A DNA stretch of 64,000 nucleotides from Kocuria sp. (GCF_030530945.1 NZ_JAUMTZ010000001.1:144546-208545); one strand, 5' to 3'. Positions 42,601 to 50,744 are shown, counted from the first letter of the stretch. Numbers and translations: made by a program. Notes: generated from the letters alone by a model not told the origin.

Positions 42601-43509
42601 GGCCTTCACCTGCTCGGCGGTGAGCTTGGTGAAGTCACCCTTGAACGTCTTGCCGTCCGCGCCCACGCCGTAGCCGGCGGTGGTGCCGGCCACGTGGGTG
42701 CCGTGGCCGCCCGCCTCGCAGTCCAGCGGGTTGCTGTCCGGCGTGGGCAGGCTGCTGCTCACACGGGCGTCGTAGGCGTCTCCGGCGAGGTCGTACCCGC
42801 CCACGAACTTCTTGGAGTCGTACAGGCCCGAGTCCTTGCCGGGCAGGTCGGTGGAGGCCTTGGCCTTCTTGTAGGCGTCGGTGGTGCCCGGCCCGCCGAA
42901 GTCCGCGTGGGTGTAGTCCAGACCGGAGTCGATGACTGCCACCTTGATGCCCCTGCCGGTCTGGCCGGTCTGGGTCCAGGAGTTCAGCGCGGCGGTGTCC
43001 ACCACCGAGCCGGCGTTCTCGCGGTACTTGGGGACGATCTTGGAGATCTTGACCACGTCGGAGCGCTTGCTCAGCTCCCGCAGCTGCGCGGCGTCGCCCT
43101 CCAGGGCCACCCCTCGCAGGGCGTTGGCGGTGGTGTAGAGCTGCTTCGCCCCGGATGCCGAGGCCATGTCTGATGCGGCGGTGTCCACCGCCTGACGGAT
43201 GGCCTTGACCTGGGCCGCGGCCTGCACGGGGTCCTTGCCGCCCGAGCGGACGCCTGCCGGCTGGGTTGCCTCGAAGGCGCTGGGCCCCCGCAGCTGCACG
43301 AACACCGCCACCTGGCCCTTGGCGTCCCGCAGCTCGGAGCTGACCAGGTCGTCGGGGTTCTGGGGGCCGAGGTCGTCCGTCGCGGGGGCGGGGGTGATGT
43401 CCGCGGCGTTGGCGGGCAGCGCCGTGCCCAGGGCCAGTGTCAGGCCCAGGGCCGTGACCAGGCAGGTCTTGGCGGTTCTCCCGCGACCGGCTCGCATCTC
43501 ATGGTTCAT
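39649..43509 (-). CDS. Secreted subtilisin-like (S8) protease with three C-terminal SLH domains
   Basis: 1286 aa. Signal peptide LVTALGLTLALGTALPANA; an I9-like propeptide (about 60-140); then the S8 domain with catalytic Asp about 192 (VAVIDSGLDYTHADFGG), His about 271 (GGHGTHVAGT) and Ser about 615 (TGTSMATPHVAG). A PA domain is inserted between His and Ser. Beta-sandwich domains follow, and from about residue 1107 three SLH repeats (FKDVP..FYxEISW..GIxxGWPDGTFRPxQ..RDQMAAFLYR). It probably degrades proteins outside the cell while held on the wall. AAGGA precedes the ATG. A CRP-type operator sits 28 bases upstream. Confidence 0.93.
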   Translation of the reverse strand: MNHEMRAGRGRTAKTCLVTALGLTLALGTALPANAADITPAPATDDLGPQNPDDLVSSELRDAKGQVAVFVQLRGPSAFEATQPAGVRSGGKDPVQAAAQVKAIRQAVDTAASDMASASGAKQLYTTANALRGVALEGDAAQLRELSKRSDVVKISKIVPKYRENAGSVVDTAALNSWTQTGQTGRGIKVAVIDSGLDYTHADFGGPGTTDAYKKAKASTDLPGKDSGLYDSKKFVGGYDLAGDAYDARVSSSLPTPDSNPLDCEAGGHGTHVAGTTAGYGVGADGKTFKGDFTKLTAEQVKAMKIGPGTAPEAQLMSFRVFGCEGSTNLTMQALDRTLDPNMDGDFSDKADIVNMSLGSDFGPATDPQNDLVDALSRQGVLSVIAAGNAGDFHEISGSPGSARSALTVANSQGSTAVQDKAEGLSPDSAKGELTGSYSGSYDYQGAKPEDLPGDVVAAPADNKFGCTPFSQNFAGKWVMLDWEDNAPFPCGSKVRFDNVAAAGGKGVVLESDYAVDPSAIAGNAKIPGLLMGKNSVDKIRPAVQAGGAKIKLAPEWIGAARAETGHKDQVNDSTSRGQHGSNGVIKPDVAAPGTNIGSAGVARGNGVAVMTGTSMATPHVAGIAALVQQKHQNYSVQNVKAAIMNSAVQDVHAANGKTSAVDRVGSGRVDALRAVNQEVMVYDKADPSVVSSTFGVTEIKNGKETFAREVVLDNTGAAAHTYTVRFDASTDVPGVSISAPSSVTVPKGGRATVKVTATVDRARLEKTHDPSEAVTQLGLARQFLASESGRLVLTENGQDMRLPMSIAPKPAADMRVDNAALDQWDKDGRATVSLTGTGLDQGGWKSAVGAFELGGKSDRLDSTKLAGGNSQFADLQYVGASSNLPQLKAEGGDAAKNGMINFGVSSWGNASTMKPDVEMEIAIDTTGDSRPDNYVALGRVDGLDYPVANLYGFVNGELTVIDRQPVNGSWGDADTNTFDTNAVVLPASTAKLGIDPTKKDTRLSYRVATYSANVDGAVDRSSTISYNPVNPKVSFSGEKFNDSLFTDLPGKKLTAQRGSSTAEGEALFLHLHNGTGDLAGIRKEEDGAKAEVKRFQPAAKAPDTQNPMFKDVPKDRVFYSEISWLANKGITKGWPDGTFRPNQAVQRDQMAAFLYRMAGSPQYTPPTKSPFKDVPTSHVFYKEISWMSEQGITKGWSDGTFRPNQSISREQMAAFFYRMAGSPAYTAPKTSPFKDVPTTHVFYKEISWMNAQGIGRGWPDGTFRPTQPVQRDQMAAFLYRYDQMK
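39660..40195 (-). repeat. Three tandem SLH-encoding repeats
   Basis: Three copies of about 185 bases encode the SLH domains of the S8 protease. The segments encoding FRPNQ and MAAFLYRMAGSP are nearly identical at the DNA level. They are domain duplications inside the gene, not mobile DNA. Confidence 0.8.
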
Positions 43510-43536
43510 GTCTTGTCCTTTGACATCGGGCGATGC

Positions 43537-43552
43537 AGTGACATGCATCACA
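43537..43552. promoter_or_regulatory. CRP/GlxR-type operator upstream of the S8 protease
   Basis: AGTGA-CATGCA-TCACA matches TGTGA-N6-TCACA with one mismatch. Its centre is about 36 bases upstream of the protease ATG, nearly the same geometry as the site before the lipase gene. Both share TGCATCACA. Confidence 0.65.
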
Positions 43553-43734
43553 ATGTCCCCAAGAATGATCCTCACCCCATCGAAAAGCAACAATTTCCTC
43601 AAAATTCCCTGTGTTACACCTGGTGAGAGCGGGTGCACCCCCGCCGCGGCGTCGGTTCCGGCGTCCCGTTCGTCCCGGTCCGCGCCCGTCCGTCCCGGGT
43701 GCTGCGAACCCCGCTCCGCGAAAGCGGTGCCGGG

Positions 43735-43740
43735 TAGAGT
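43735..43740 (+). promoter_or_regulatory. Likely -10 element for purA
   Basis: TAGAGT lies 52 bases before the purA ATG and matches the actinobacterial TANNNT pattern seen at other genes here. It is identical to the fba -10 at 34822. No convincing -35 is visible. Confidence 0.5.
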
Positions 43741-43792
43741 GGGCCGTTGATTCCCCCGGCCACCGGGCCGCACCCGCACAGAGAGTGTTTCC

Positions 43793-45082
43793 ATGCCAGC
43801 AATCGTGATCGTCGGCGCCCAGTGGGGCGATGAGGGCAAGGGCAAAGCCACGGATCTCCTGGGTGGCCGCGTGGACTACGTGGTCAAGCCCAACGGCGGC
43901 AACAACGCCGGGCACACCGTGGTGGTGGGCGGCGAGAAGTTCGAGCTGAAGCTGCTTCCCGCCGGCATCCTCAGTCCCAACGCCACCTCCGTGATCGGCA
44001 ACGGCGTGGTGATCAACCCGCAGGCGCTGTTCGAGGAGATCGACGGCCTCGAGGCCCGTGGGGCGGACACCTCCCACCTGCGGATCTCCGCCAACGCGCA
44101 CCTGGTGGCCCCGTACCACCAGACCCTGGACCAGGTCAGCGAGCGGTTCCTGGGCAAGCGCGCCATCGGCACCACCGGCCGCGGCATCGGACCCACCTAC
44201 ATGGACAAGGTGGGTCGCCTCGGTATCCGCGTGCAGGACGTCCTGGACGAGTCCATCCTGCGCCAGAAGATCGAGGGCGCCCTGCGGCAGAAGAACGAGT
44301 TGCTGGTGAAGCTCTACAACCGCCGCGCGTTCGAGGTGGACGAGATCGCCGAGTACTTCATGGGCTTCGCGGACCGGCTCGCGCCCATGATCGTGGACTC
44401 CACGCGCCTGCTCAACGAGGCCCTGGACCGCGACGAGGTGGTTCTCATGGAGGGCGGGCAGGCCACCTACCTGGACGTGGACCACGGCACCTACCCGTTC
44501 GTGACCTCCTCCAACCCCACCGCGGGTGGGGCGTCCGTGGGTTCGGGCGTGGGGCCCACGCGGATCACGCGTGTGATCGGGATCCAGAAGGCGTACACCA
44601 CGCGCGTGGGTGCCGGCCCGTTCCCCACCGAGCTCTTCGACGAGATGGGTGAGCGGCTGCGCACCACGGGCGGCGAGTTCGGCGTGAACACGGGCCGCCC
44701 CCGCCGCACCGGGTGGTACGACGCCGTCATGGCCCGCCAGGCCGTGCGCATCAACGGCTTCACGGACCTGTTCATCACCAAGCTGGACGTGCTCACGGGG
44801 CTCCGCGAGATCCCCGTGTGCGTGGCCTACGAGGTGGACGGTCAGCGCTTCGACGAGATGCCCATGGCCCAGTCCGACTTCCACCACGCCAAGCCCGTCT
44901 ACGAGACCTTCCCCGGCTGGACCGAGGACATCACCGGCGCGCGCTCCATCGCAGACCTCCCGCGCAACGCGCAGGACTACGTCCGGGCGCTGGAGGGGAT
45001 GTCCGGGTGCCGGATCTCCGCGATCGGCGTGGGCCCGGACCGGGACGACACCATCGTGGTGCGGGACCTCATCGCGGACTGA
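43793..45082 (+). CDS. purA: Adenylosuccinate synthetase
   Basis: 429 aa, the usual length. Joins IMP and aspartate with GTP in AMP synthesis. Motifs: VGAQWGDEGKGKATDLL (GTP loop), PNGGNNAGHTVV with the catalytic His, GTTGRGIGPTYMDK, TSSNPTAGGASVGSGVGP and TRVGAGPFPTEL, ending with ISAIGVGPDRDDTI. GAGAG lies a few bases before the ATG. Monocistronic, with a clear terminator. Confidence 0.97.
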   Translation: MPAIVIVGAQWGDEGKGKATDLLGGRVDYVVKPNGGNNAGHTVVVGGEKFELKLLPAGILSPNATSVIGNGVVINPQALFEEIDGLEARGADTSHLRISANAHLVAPYHQTLDQVSERFLGKRAIGTTGRGIGPTYMDKVGRLGIRVQDVLDESILRQKIEGALRQKNELLVKLYNRRAFEVDEIAEYFMGFADRLAPMIVDSTRLLNEALDRDEVVLMEGGQATYLDVDHGTYPFVTSSNPTAGGASVGSGVGPTRITRVIGIQKAYTTRVGAGPFPTELFDEMGERLRTTGGEFGVNTGRPRRTGWYDAVMARQAVRINGFTDLFITKLDVLTGLREIPVCVAYEVDGQRFDEMPMAQSDFHHAKPVYETFPGWTEDITGARSIADLPRNAQDYVRALEGMSGCRISAIGVGPDRDDTIVVRDLIAD

Positions 45083-45110
45083 TTCCGCGCTGCCAGCAGG
45101 CCCACCACGT

Positions 45111-45150
45111 GAAACCGCCCCGTTCCCTGTCAGGGAGCGGGGCGGTTTTC
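45111..45150 (+). terminator. Rho-independent terminator after purA
   Basis: AAACCGCCCCGTTCCCTG pairs with CAGGGAGCGGGGCGGTTTT around a very short loop, one mismatch, ending in TTTT. It lies 28 bases after the stop codon. Confidence 0.92.
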
Positions 45151-45240
45151 CCGGTCCAGGCTCAGAGCTTGGTCCGGGTGTCGCGGCACCTGCCGCGCTG
45201 CCGGGTCGGCGTGCGCTGCGGGAGGGGCCCGGTTGGGTGA

Positions 45241-45268
45241 GCGGGCGGCGTCGTACGACGGCGCCCGC
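45241..45268. repeat. GACGACGCCGC-family near-perfect 28 bp palindrome
   Basis: GCGGGCGGCGTCGT directly abuts ACGACGGCGCCCGC with one mismatch and no loop. It lies between purA and the convergent permease gene, ending 19 bases before the latter's stop codon. Confidence 0.75.
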
Positions 45269-45287
45269 GCACCTCCCCGGCGCGGGC

Positions 45288-46823
45288 TCAGTGCCCGGGG
45301 GTCACGTCCGCGGTGCGCAGGTCCACGCCCTTGTCCTTGGTGACCAGCTTGTGGACGAGCCACAGGGCCAGGAAGATCGGCAGGCCCAGGTAGGAGGACA
45401 GCAGGCTCAGGGGGTTGACGTCCCCGGAGGTGAAGATGCTGTACCCCTGGCCCACGATCACGATGGCGCACATGATGAGCGCCACCACGGGGCCGATGGG
45501 GAAGAACCGCGCCCGGTAGGTGAGGTTCTCCGGGTCCCCACCCTGCAGCACGTACGCCTTGCGGAAGCGGTAGTGGCTCCATGCGATGCCCATCCACACG
45601 ATGAAGCCGGCCAGGCCGGAGGCGTTGATGAGCCACACGTAGGCCTCGCCCTCGCCGATCAGGGTGGTGAGGAAGCAGAACATGCCGATCAGCGTGGTGA
45701 CCAGCAGGGCCGGCATGGGCACGCCGCGGCGGTTGACCCGCGCCAGGAACCGCGGGGCCTTGCCGGACCTCGCCAGCGCGTAGAGCATGCGCGTGGAAGC
45801 ATAGAGGCCGGAGTTTCCCGCGGACAGGATGGCGGTGAGGATCACGGCGTTCATCACGGACGCCGCGGCCAGCACACCGGCGTGCTCGAACACCAGGGTG
45901 AACGGGGAGATCGAAACGTCCTCCACCTCGCTCGCCAGCAGGTGGGGATCGGTGTAGGGGATCAGGAACCCGATCACGGCGATGGCGCCGATGTAGAACA
46001 GCAGGATGCGCAGGAACACCGTGCGGATGGCCCGGGGAACGGTCTCGCCAGGATTCTCCGCCTCGCCGGCGGCCACTCCCACGAGCTCCGTGCCTTGGAA
46101 GGAGAAGCCCGCGACCATGAAGATGGACATGATGCCGGTGAACCCGTTCACGAACGGCGCCTCACCTGCGGTCCAGTTGTGGAACCCGGGCGTGGGGCCA
46201 CCCAGGATCCCCAGGATCATCAGCACGCCCAGGGCCAGGAAGACCAGGACGGTGACCACCTTGATCAGGGAGAACCAGAACTCGCCCTCGCCGTACGCGC
46301 GGGCGCTGAGGGCGTTGAGCGAGAACAGGATGGCCAGGAACGCCGCGGACCAGATCCACGCGGGCACGTCCGGGAACCAGTACCGCATCACCAGGGCCGC
46401 GGCCACGAGCTCGGCGGCCACGGTGATCGCCCAGTTGTACCAGTAGTTCCAGCCGATGGCGAAGCCGAAGGAGCGGCTGATGTACCGGGTGGAGTACTCC
46501 TCGAAGGAGCCCGCCACGGGCAGGTGCGTGGCCATTTCGCCCAGGGACTGCATGAGCAGGAAGACCATCAGGCCGATTGCGGCGTAGGCCACGAGGGCGC
46601 CGCCCGGGCCGGCGGTGTTGATGGAGTTGCCGGAGGCCACGAACAGGCCGGTGCCGATCGCACCGCCCATGGCGATCATGGTCAGGTGGCGGGGCTTGAG
46701 CGTGCGCTGCAGGGAGCCTTCACCAGGGGAGTCCTGCGGTGTGCTCCGCGGGTCTGCGTGCTGGGGATCGGGCGGCCCGGAGGTCGCTGTCGTGGTCGCC
46801 CCACGGGACGAGGATGAAGACAC
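45288..46823 (-). CDS. APC-family amino acid permease, LysP-like
   Basis: 511 aa with twelve membrane spans. It has HLTMIAMGGAIGTGLFVASGNSI, MQSLGEMATHLPVAGSFEEYSTRYI, NYWYNWAITVAAELVAAALVMRYWFP and SFQGTELVGVAAGEAENPG. The YISRSFGFAIGWNYWYNWA stretch is characteristic of lysine-specific permeases, so basic amino acid import is likely. The GTG start follows GGAGGG, and the first ~45 residues are a Ser/Thr/Pro tail. It is a different subgroup from the permease at 36776-38251. Confidence 0.88.
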   Translation of the reverse strand: MSSSSSRGATTTATSGPPDPQHADPRSTPQDSPGEGSLQRTLKPRHLTMIAMGGAIGTGLFVASGNSINTAGPGGALVAYAAIGLMVFLLMQSLGEMATHLPVAGSFEEYSTRYISRSFGFAIGWNYWYNWAITVAAELVAAALVMRYWFPDVPAWIWSAAFLAILFSLNALSARAYGEGEFWFSLIKVVTVLVFLALGVLMILGILGGPTPGFHNWTAGEAPFVNGFTGIMSIFMVAGFSFQGTELVGVAAGEAENPGETVPRAIRTVFLRILLFYIGAIAVIGFLIPYTDPHLLASEVEDVSISPFTLVFEHAGVLAAASVMNAVILTAILSAGNSGLYASTRMLYALARSGKAPRFLARVNRRGVPMPALLVTTLIGMFCFLTTLIGEGEAYVWLINASGLAGFIVWMGIAWSHYRFRKAYVLQGGDPENLTYRARFFPIGPVVALIMCAIVIVGQGYSIFTSGDVNPLSLLSSYLGLPIFLALWLVHKLVTKDKGVDLRTADVTPGH

Positions 46824-46950
46824 TGGGCCCTCCCGGGAATTGTTGGTCCGGTGTCGAGCAGGTGTGCTGCGACGTCCCGTCATTATGCGGTGCGGGCCGC
46901 GCGGACGTGTTCCTCCCACGCCAGGGAGCCGCTGAAGTGGCCACAACTTC

Positions 46951-47292
46951 TCAGAAAAGAAGCATGGTGGTGATTCCCAGCGCGCCCAGGAGCAGGCACG
47001 CACCGGCCGTCACGAAGACCGCCACCACATCCGGGGTGAGGTTCTCCCCGTGGAGGCCCACCGTGGACCGACGGTACCGCATGCGCTGCGTGACATATAT
47101 GCCCAGTGCCAGCAGCAGCGCCACGGTGAACAGGCTCAGCACGAACGGCCCGTGGGCGGGCAGCCAGCGGAGGTAGAGGGCTGCGGCGGTGCACAGGGCC
47201 ATCATGGTGCGCCCCCAGGAGAGCACCGTCCGCTCGGGCTGCAGCCCCGGGTCCTCGTGGCAGCGGGCGGCCGGGGGCGGGGAGTCGCTCAC
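46951..47292 (-). CDS. DUF202-family small membrane protein
   Basis: 113 aa with three membrane spans. The N-terminus CHEDPGLQPERTVLSWGRTMMAL is a DUF202 signature (ERTxLxWxRT). It overlaps the preceding DUF202 gene by four bases (GTGA), so the two are co-translated and may form a heteromer. The function of the family is unknown. Confidence 0.83.
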   Translation of the reverse strand: MSDSPPPAARCHEDPGLQPERTVLSWGRTMMALCTAAALYLRWLPAHGPFVLSLFTVALLLALGIYVTQRMRYRRSTVGLHGENLTPDVVAVFVTAGACLLLGALGITTMLLF

Positions 47293-47681
47293 CGGGTCAG
47301 GACCGCCACCACGAGCACCCCGGAGGCGACGGCCCCGCCCACCGCCACGAGGGGCGCGACCAGTGGCAGGGGCAGGGGTGCGCCGTGGCGCATGGAGCGT
47401 TCCACCCGCAGCCACCGGACGGCCGCCCCCGCGCTGAGCAGCATGCCCAGCAGCAGAAGGACCACGGCCAGGAACCGGCGCACCGGGACGGAGAAGACGT
47501 CACCGGCGAACGCCTCAATGGCGATGCCCCCGGCCAGGAACGCGAGGGACGTGCGGATCCACGCGAGGAACGTGCGCTCGTTGGCCAGGGTGAACCGCGG
47601 GTCCGGTTCCCTGCCGCCGCGCAGCAGCCGTTCACTGACGGTACGGCGACGCCGCTCGTCCGGGTCCTCGGGGTGGCTCAC
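47289..47681 (-). CDS. DUF202/YidH-family membrane protein
   Basis: 130 aa with three membrane spans. The family motif RFTLANERTFLAWIRTSLAFLAGGIA is clear. GAGGAG lies four bases before the GTG start. First of two overlapping DUF202 genes. Role unknown; related YidH proteins are inner-membrane proteins without an assigned activity. Confidence 0.87.
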   Translation of the reverse strand: MSHPEDPDERRRRTVSERLLRGGREPDPRFTLANERTFLAWIRTSLAFLAGGIAIEAFAGDVFSVPVRRFLAVVLLLLGMLLSAGAAVRWLRVERSMRHGAPLPLPLVAPLVAVGGAVASGVLVVAVLTR

Positions 47682-47722
47682 GGTTCTCCTCGGGTGCTCG
47701 TCGCCGCTCGTGTGCGGGGGCG

Positions 47723-49717
47723 TCACCAGATGGTGACGCGCTCGCCCTCCGGCAGCCACATGCCGTCGCCCTCCTGCACGTCGAACGCCTCGTAGAACGC
47801 GGCCACGTTGCGCGGCGTCTGTCCGGCCCGGAACTCCGCGGGGGAGTGCGGGTCCGTGGCGATGCGCGTGCGCAGGGCCTCATCCCGGGACTTCTCCTGC
47901 CACACGGCGCCCCAGGAGATGAACAGGCGCTGCGCCGGAGTGTAGCCGTCGATGCTCTCGGTGTCCGGGTCCGCCCTCTTCTCCTGCGCCCGCTTCCATG
48001 CCTTGTAGGCAATGGAGAGTCCGCCCAGGTCGCCGATGTTCTCGCCCAGGGTGAGCTCGCCGTTCACGTGCGGGGCGTCGTCGTCGCCCGCGAACTGTGC
48101 GGGGGACAACGCCGCGTACTGGCCCACCAGGCGCGCGGTGCGCTCCTCGAAGGCCGCGCGGTCCTCATCCGTCCACCAGTTGCGCAGCCTGCCCTCGCCG
48201 TCGCAGGTGGAGCCCTTGTCGTCGAAGCCGTGGCCGATCTCGTGGCCGATCACCGAGCCGATGCCGCCGTAGTTCACGGCGTCGTCCGCGGCCTCGTCGA
48301 AGAACGGAGGCTGCAGGATGGCGGCGGGGAACACGATCTCGTTGCGCAGCGGGTGGTAGTAGGCGTTCACGGTCTGCGGGGTCATCAGCCACTCGTGCTT
48401 CTCCACGGGCTTCCCGGCCTTGCGCGCGAGCTCCGCCACCGCGAACTCGGAGGTGCGCACCACGTTGCCCACCAGGTCGTCCCCGCGGACCTCCAGCGCG
48501 GAGTAGTCCCGCCACTTTTCCGGATAGCCGATCTTGGGGGTGAAGCCGGAGAGCTTCTTCAGCGCCTCCGCCCGGGTGTCCTCGGTCATCCAATCCAGGT
48601 GCTCGATGGAGTCGCGGTAGGCGTCCAGCAGGTTGGCCACGAGCTCGTCCATGCGGGCCTTGGCGGTGGGGGAGAAGTGCTGCGCCACGTACAGCTTGCC
48701 CACGGCCTCGCCCAGTGCGCCGTTCACCAGGCCCACGCCGCGCTTCCAGCGCTCCCGCAGCTGCGGTGTGCCGGAGAGCACCGTGCCGTAGAACGCGAAG
48801 TTCTGCGCCACGAACGTCTCGGGGAGGTACGCCGCGCGCGCCGAGACCACGTGCCAGCGGGCCCAGGACTTCCACGCCTCCAGCTCGTCCTGGGTGAGCA
48901 GCCCGTCCAGGCCGGTGAAGAAGCTGGGCTGGGCGTTGACCACGGTGGCCAGGTGCTCCGGGGTCAGCCCCACGCCCTCCAGCACCGCGTCCCAGTCCAG
49001 GTTCTGCGTCTGGCCCGCCAGCTGGGCGTAGTCCATGGGGTTGTACATCTTGGTGAGGTCCCGGACCGTGACCTTGTCCCAGTGGTGGGAGGCGATGCGC
49101 GTCTCCAGGTCCATGACAGCGCGGGCCTGCTGCGCGGCGTCGTCGAACCCCGCGAGCTCCAGCATCTTCTGGACGTGCGCCACGTACTGCTCGCGGATCG
49201 TCGCGTACTGCTCCTCGCGGTAGTACTCCTCGTCCGGCAGTCCCAGCCCGGACTGGCCCACGAACACCAGGTTGCGCCGCGGGTCCCCGGGATCCGAGTC
49301 CAGGTCGATGTCCAGCGCGGCACCGATGCCCCGTCGCATGGCCGTGCCGAACCAGCGGGACAGGGCACGCGGTGAGTCGATCGCGGCCACCGCGGCCAGG
49401 TCCTCGCGCAACGGCTCGGTGCCCAGCTCCTCGATGCGAGCGGTGTCCATGAAGGACCGGTAGAGCAGCGCGATCTTGGTCTCCGCGCTCTGCTCCCCGG
49501 ACGACGCCGTCTGCTCGCCCCCCGTGCTCGCTCCCGTGATGATCTCGCGCACCGCCTGCTCGGCCTGGTCCCGCAGCTCGATGAAGCTGCCGGTGCTGGC
49601 CTTGTCGTCGGGGATCTGCGCGGTGCGCAGCCACGTGCCGTTGACGTGACGGAAGAGGTCGTCCTGGGGGCGGACCGAGCGGTCGAAGGCGTCGAGGTCG
49701 AACACGGAAGTCGTCAT
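47723..49717 (-). CDS. M13 (neprilysin-like) zinc metallopeptidase
   Basis: 664 aa. The zinc site HEIGHGFDD, second-Glu motif ENIGDLGG and substrate motif NAYYHPLRNEIVFPAAIL are intact. No signal peptide or membrane anchor is seen, so the enzyme is probably cytoplasmic, as in many actinobacterial PepO-type proteins. The ATG is chosen because TAGCGT (49729-49724, minus) is exactly six bases upstream. Near residue 65 a Gly/Ser/Gln-rich insertion (TGASTGGEQTASSGEQSAE) is encoded around GACGACGCCGTC at 49500. Confidence 0.92.
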   Translation of the reverse strand: MTTSVFDLDAFDRSVRPQDDLFRHVNGTWLRTAQIPDDKASTGSFIELRDQAEQAVREIITGASTGGEQTASSGEQSAETKIALLYRSFMDTARIEELGTEPLREDLAAVAAIDSPRALSRWFGTAMRRGIGAALDIDLDSDPGDPRRNLVFVGQSGLGLPDEEYYREEQYATIREQYVAHVQKMLELAGFDDAAQQARAVMDLETRIASHHWDKVTVRDLTKMYNPMDYAQLAGQTQNLDWDAVLEGVGLTPEHLATVVNAQPSFFTGLDGLLTQDELEAWKSWARWHVVSARAAYLPETFVAQNFAFYGTVLSGTPQLRERWKRGVGLVNGALGEAVGKLYVAQHFSPTAKARMDELVANLLDAYRDSIEHLDWMTEDTRAEALKKLSGFTPKIGYPEKWRDYSALEVRGDDLVGNVVRTSEFAVAELARKAGKPVEKHEWLMTPQTVNAYYHPLRNEIVFPAAILQPPFFDEAADDAVNYGGIGSVIGHEIGHGFDDKGSTCDGEGRLRNWWTDEDRAAFEERTARLVGQYAALSPAQFAGDDDAPHVNGELTLGENIGDLGGLSIAYKAWKRAQEKRADPDTESIDGYTPAQRLFISWGAVWQEKSRDEALRTRIATDPHSPAEFRAGQTPRNVAAFYEAFDVQEGDGMWLPEGERVTIW

Positions 49718-49857
49718 GGTCACACGCTATCGACCCGCGCGGTGCGGCTCCACGGGGGCGCGGGGACGTTTTCGGACAGCTAAACGGCAACGGCTCGGGG
49801 CCAGCGGAGGTGCGGGGGCGACGTCGCCCCCCCATCTCCCGCGCGGCGGTCCCCACG

Positions 49858-49945
49858 CCCTGCAATCCAGCTGCAACAACGGAGCAGACGCGGTTTCGGG
49901 GCCCGCTCGGTGCATGTGCTCCACTTTGCAGCGTGTGAGGAGGCC
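49858..49945 (+). repeat. Dispersed ~60 bp repeat, TGCTCCGTT family, copy D
   Basis: Left arm GCTGCAACAACGGAGCAGACG and right arm TGCATGTGCTCCACTTTGCA form an imperfect palindrome around GGTTTCGGGGCCCGCTCG. Its right 43 bases align without gaps to copy A. A further GCAATCCAGC precedes the left arm. It lies between the divergent M13 peptidase and the membrane protein gene. Confidence 0.75.
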
Positions 49946-50009
49946 GTGGTTCGAGTCGTGCCACTATGTCTGTGGGCCTTTCGGGCCCGGACACGTGGAG
50001 CGGAGGGGC

Positions 50010-50699
50010 ATGACGGCGAGCGCACTGGTGGGTGGCACGGTCTCCGTGCTGGGGCTCGGTCTGGTCATGGGGTTCTCCCCGACCAGCTACGCCCTGGTGC
50101 TGCGGATCCTCACCCACCACGCCCGGCCCGCCCGCGCCGTCCACTTCCTCACACTGGGCATGGCACTGGGGACCACGCTGCTGCTCGTGGTCTTCCGCAC
50201 CGTGGACCCGCAGACGCTCACGGCGCTGCTCGAGGACCGCACCAAGGAGCTGCTGGTCCGTCGCGGCGTGGACCTGGTGGCCGGCGCGCTGCTCGCGGTC
50301 CTGGCGGTGGTCCAGTTCTTCCGGTGGCGCACCCGCCCCCGCAGGCCCCGCAGGACGCCCCGGGTGCGGGAGACGGAGTCATCCCGCCGCATGGTTGCCC
50401 TGGGCTTCCTCAACACCGTGGTGGGGGTGAGCGGCCCTGCCACCATGTACATCGCGGGACGTCTCTTCACGGGCCTGAGCCACCACCTGACCGGGCAGGC
50501 GGTGTACTTCGCGGTGTTCCTGGTGGCCGTGGTGGGGCCCTACTGGCTCATCACCTGGGCGTGGGGAAGGATCCCCGCCCTCTCACGCACCGTGGAGCGG
50601 GCCACCGGGTGGGTGGCCGCCCAGGACCCGCGCCCTCTCCTGGCACTGGGACTGGCGGTGGCCGCCGCCGTGTTCCTGGTGATGGGGGTGAGGGGATGA
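50010..50699 (+). CDS. Multi-pass membrane protein (LysE/GAP-like)
   Basis: 229 aa with about six membrane spans. It starts ASALVGGTVSVLGLGLVMGFSP, has a basic loop (RTRPRRPRRTPRVRETESSRR) between spans three and four, then VALGFLNTVVGVSGPATMYI. The two-by-three topology recalls LysE or GAP (sulfolipid-addressing) families, but I cannot place it firmly. GGAGG lies 5 bases before the ATG. Possibly an exporter. Confidence 0.7.
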   Translation: MTASALVGGTVSVLGLGLVMGFSPTSYALVLRILTHHARPARAVHFLTLGMALGTTLLLVVFRTVDPQTLTALLEDRTKELLVRRGVDLVAGALLAVLAVVQFFRWRTRPRRPRRTPRVRETESSRRMVALGFLNTVVGVSGPATMYIAGRLFTGLSHHLTGQAVYFAVFLVAVVGPYWLITWAWGRIPALSRTVERATGWVAAQDPRPLLALGLAVAAAVFLVMGVRG

Positions 50700-50744
50700 G
50701 CACCCGGGCAACCCACCTCTCCCCAGGAGCGAACCGGGTGCAGC

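Noticed and set aside
47846..49375. A 509-codon open frame antisense to the M13 peptidase
   Set aside because: Composition is His/Leu/Gly/Val-rich without motifs; the M13 peptidase on the other strand has all its catalytic motifs.
49935..49990. GGTTCGAGTC, resembling a tRNA T-loop
   Set aside because: The flanking bases do not pair as a T-stem, and there is no acceptor stem, anticodon arm or D-arm.
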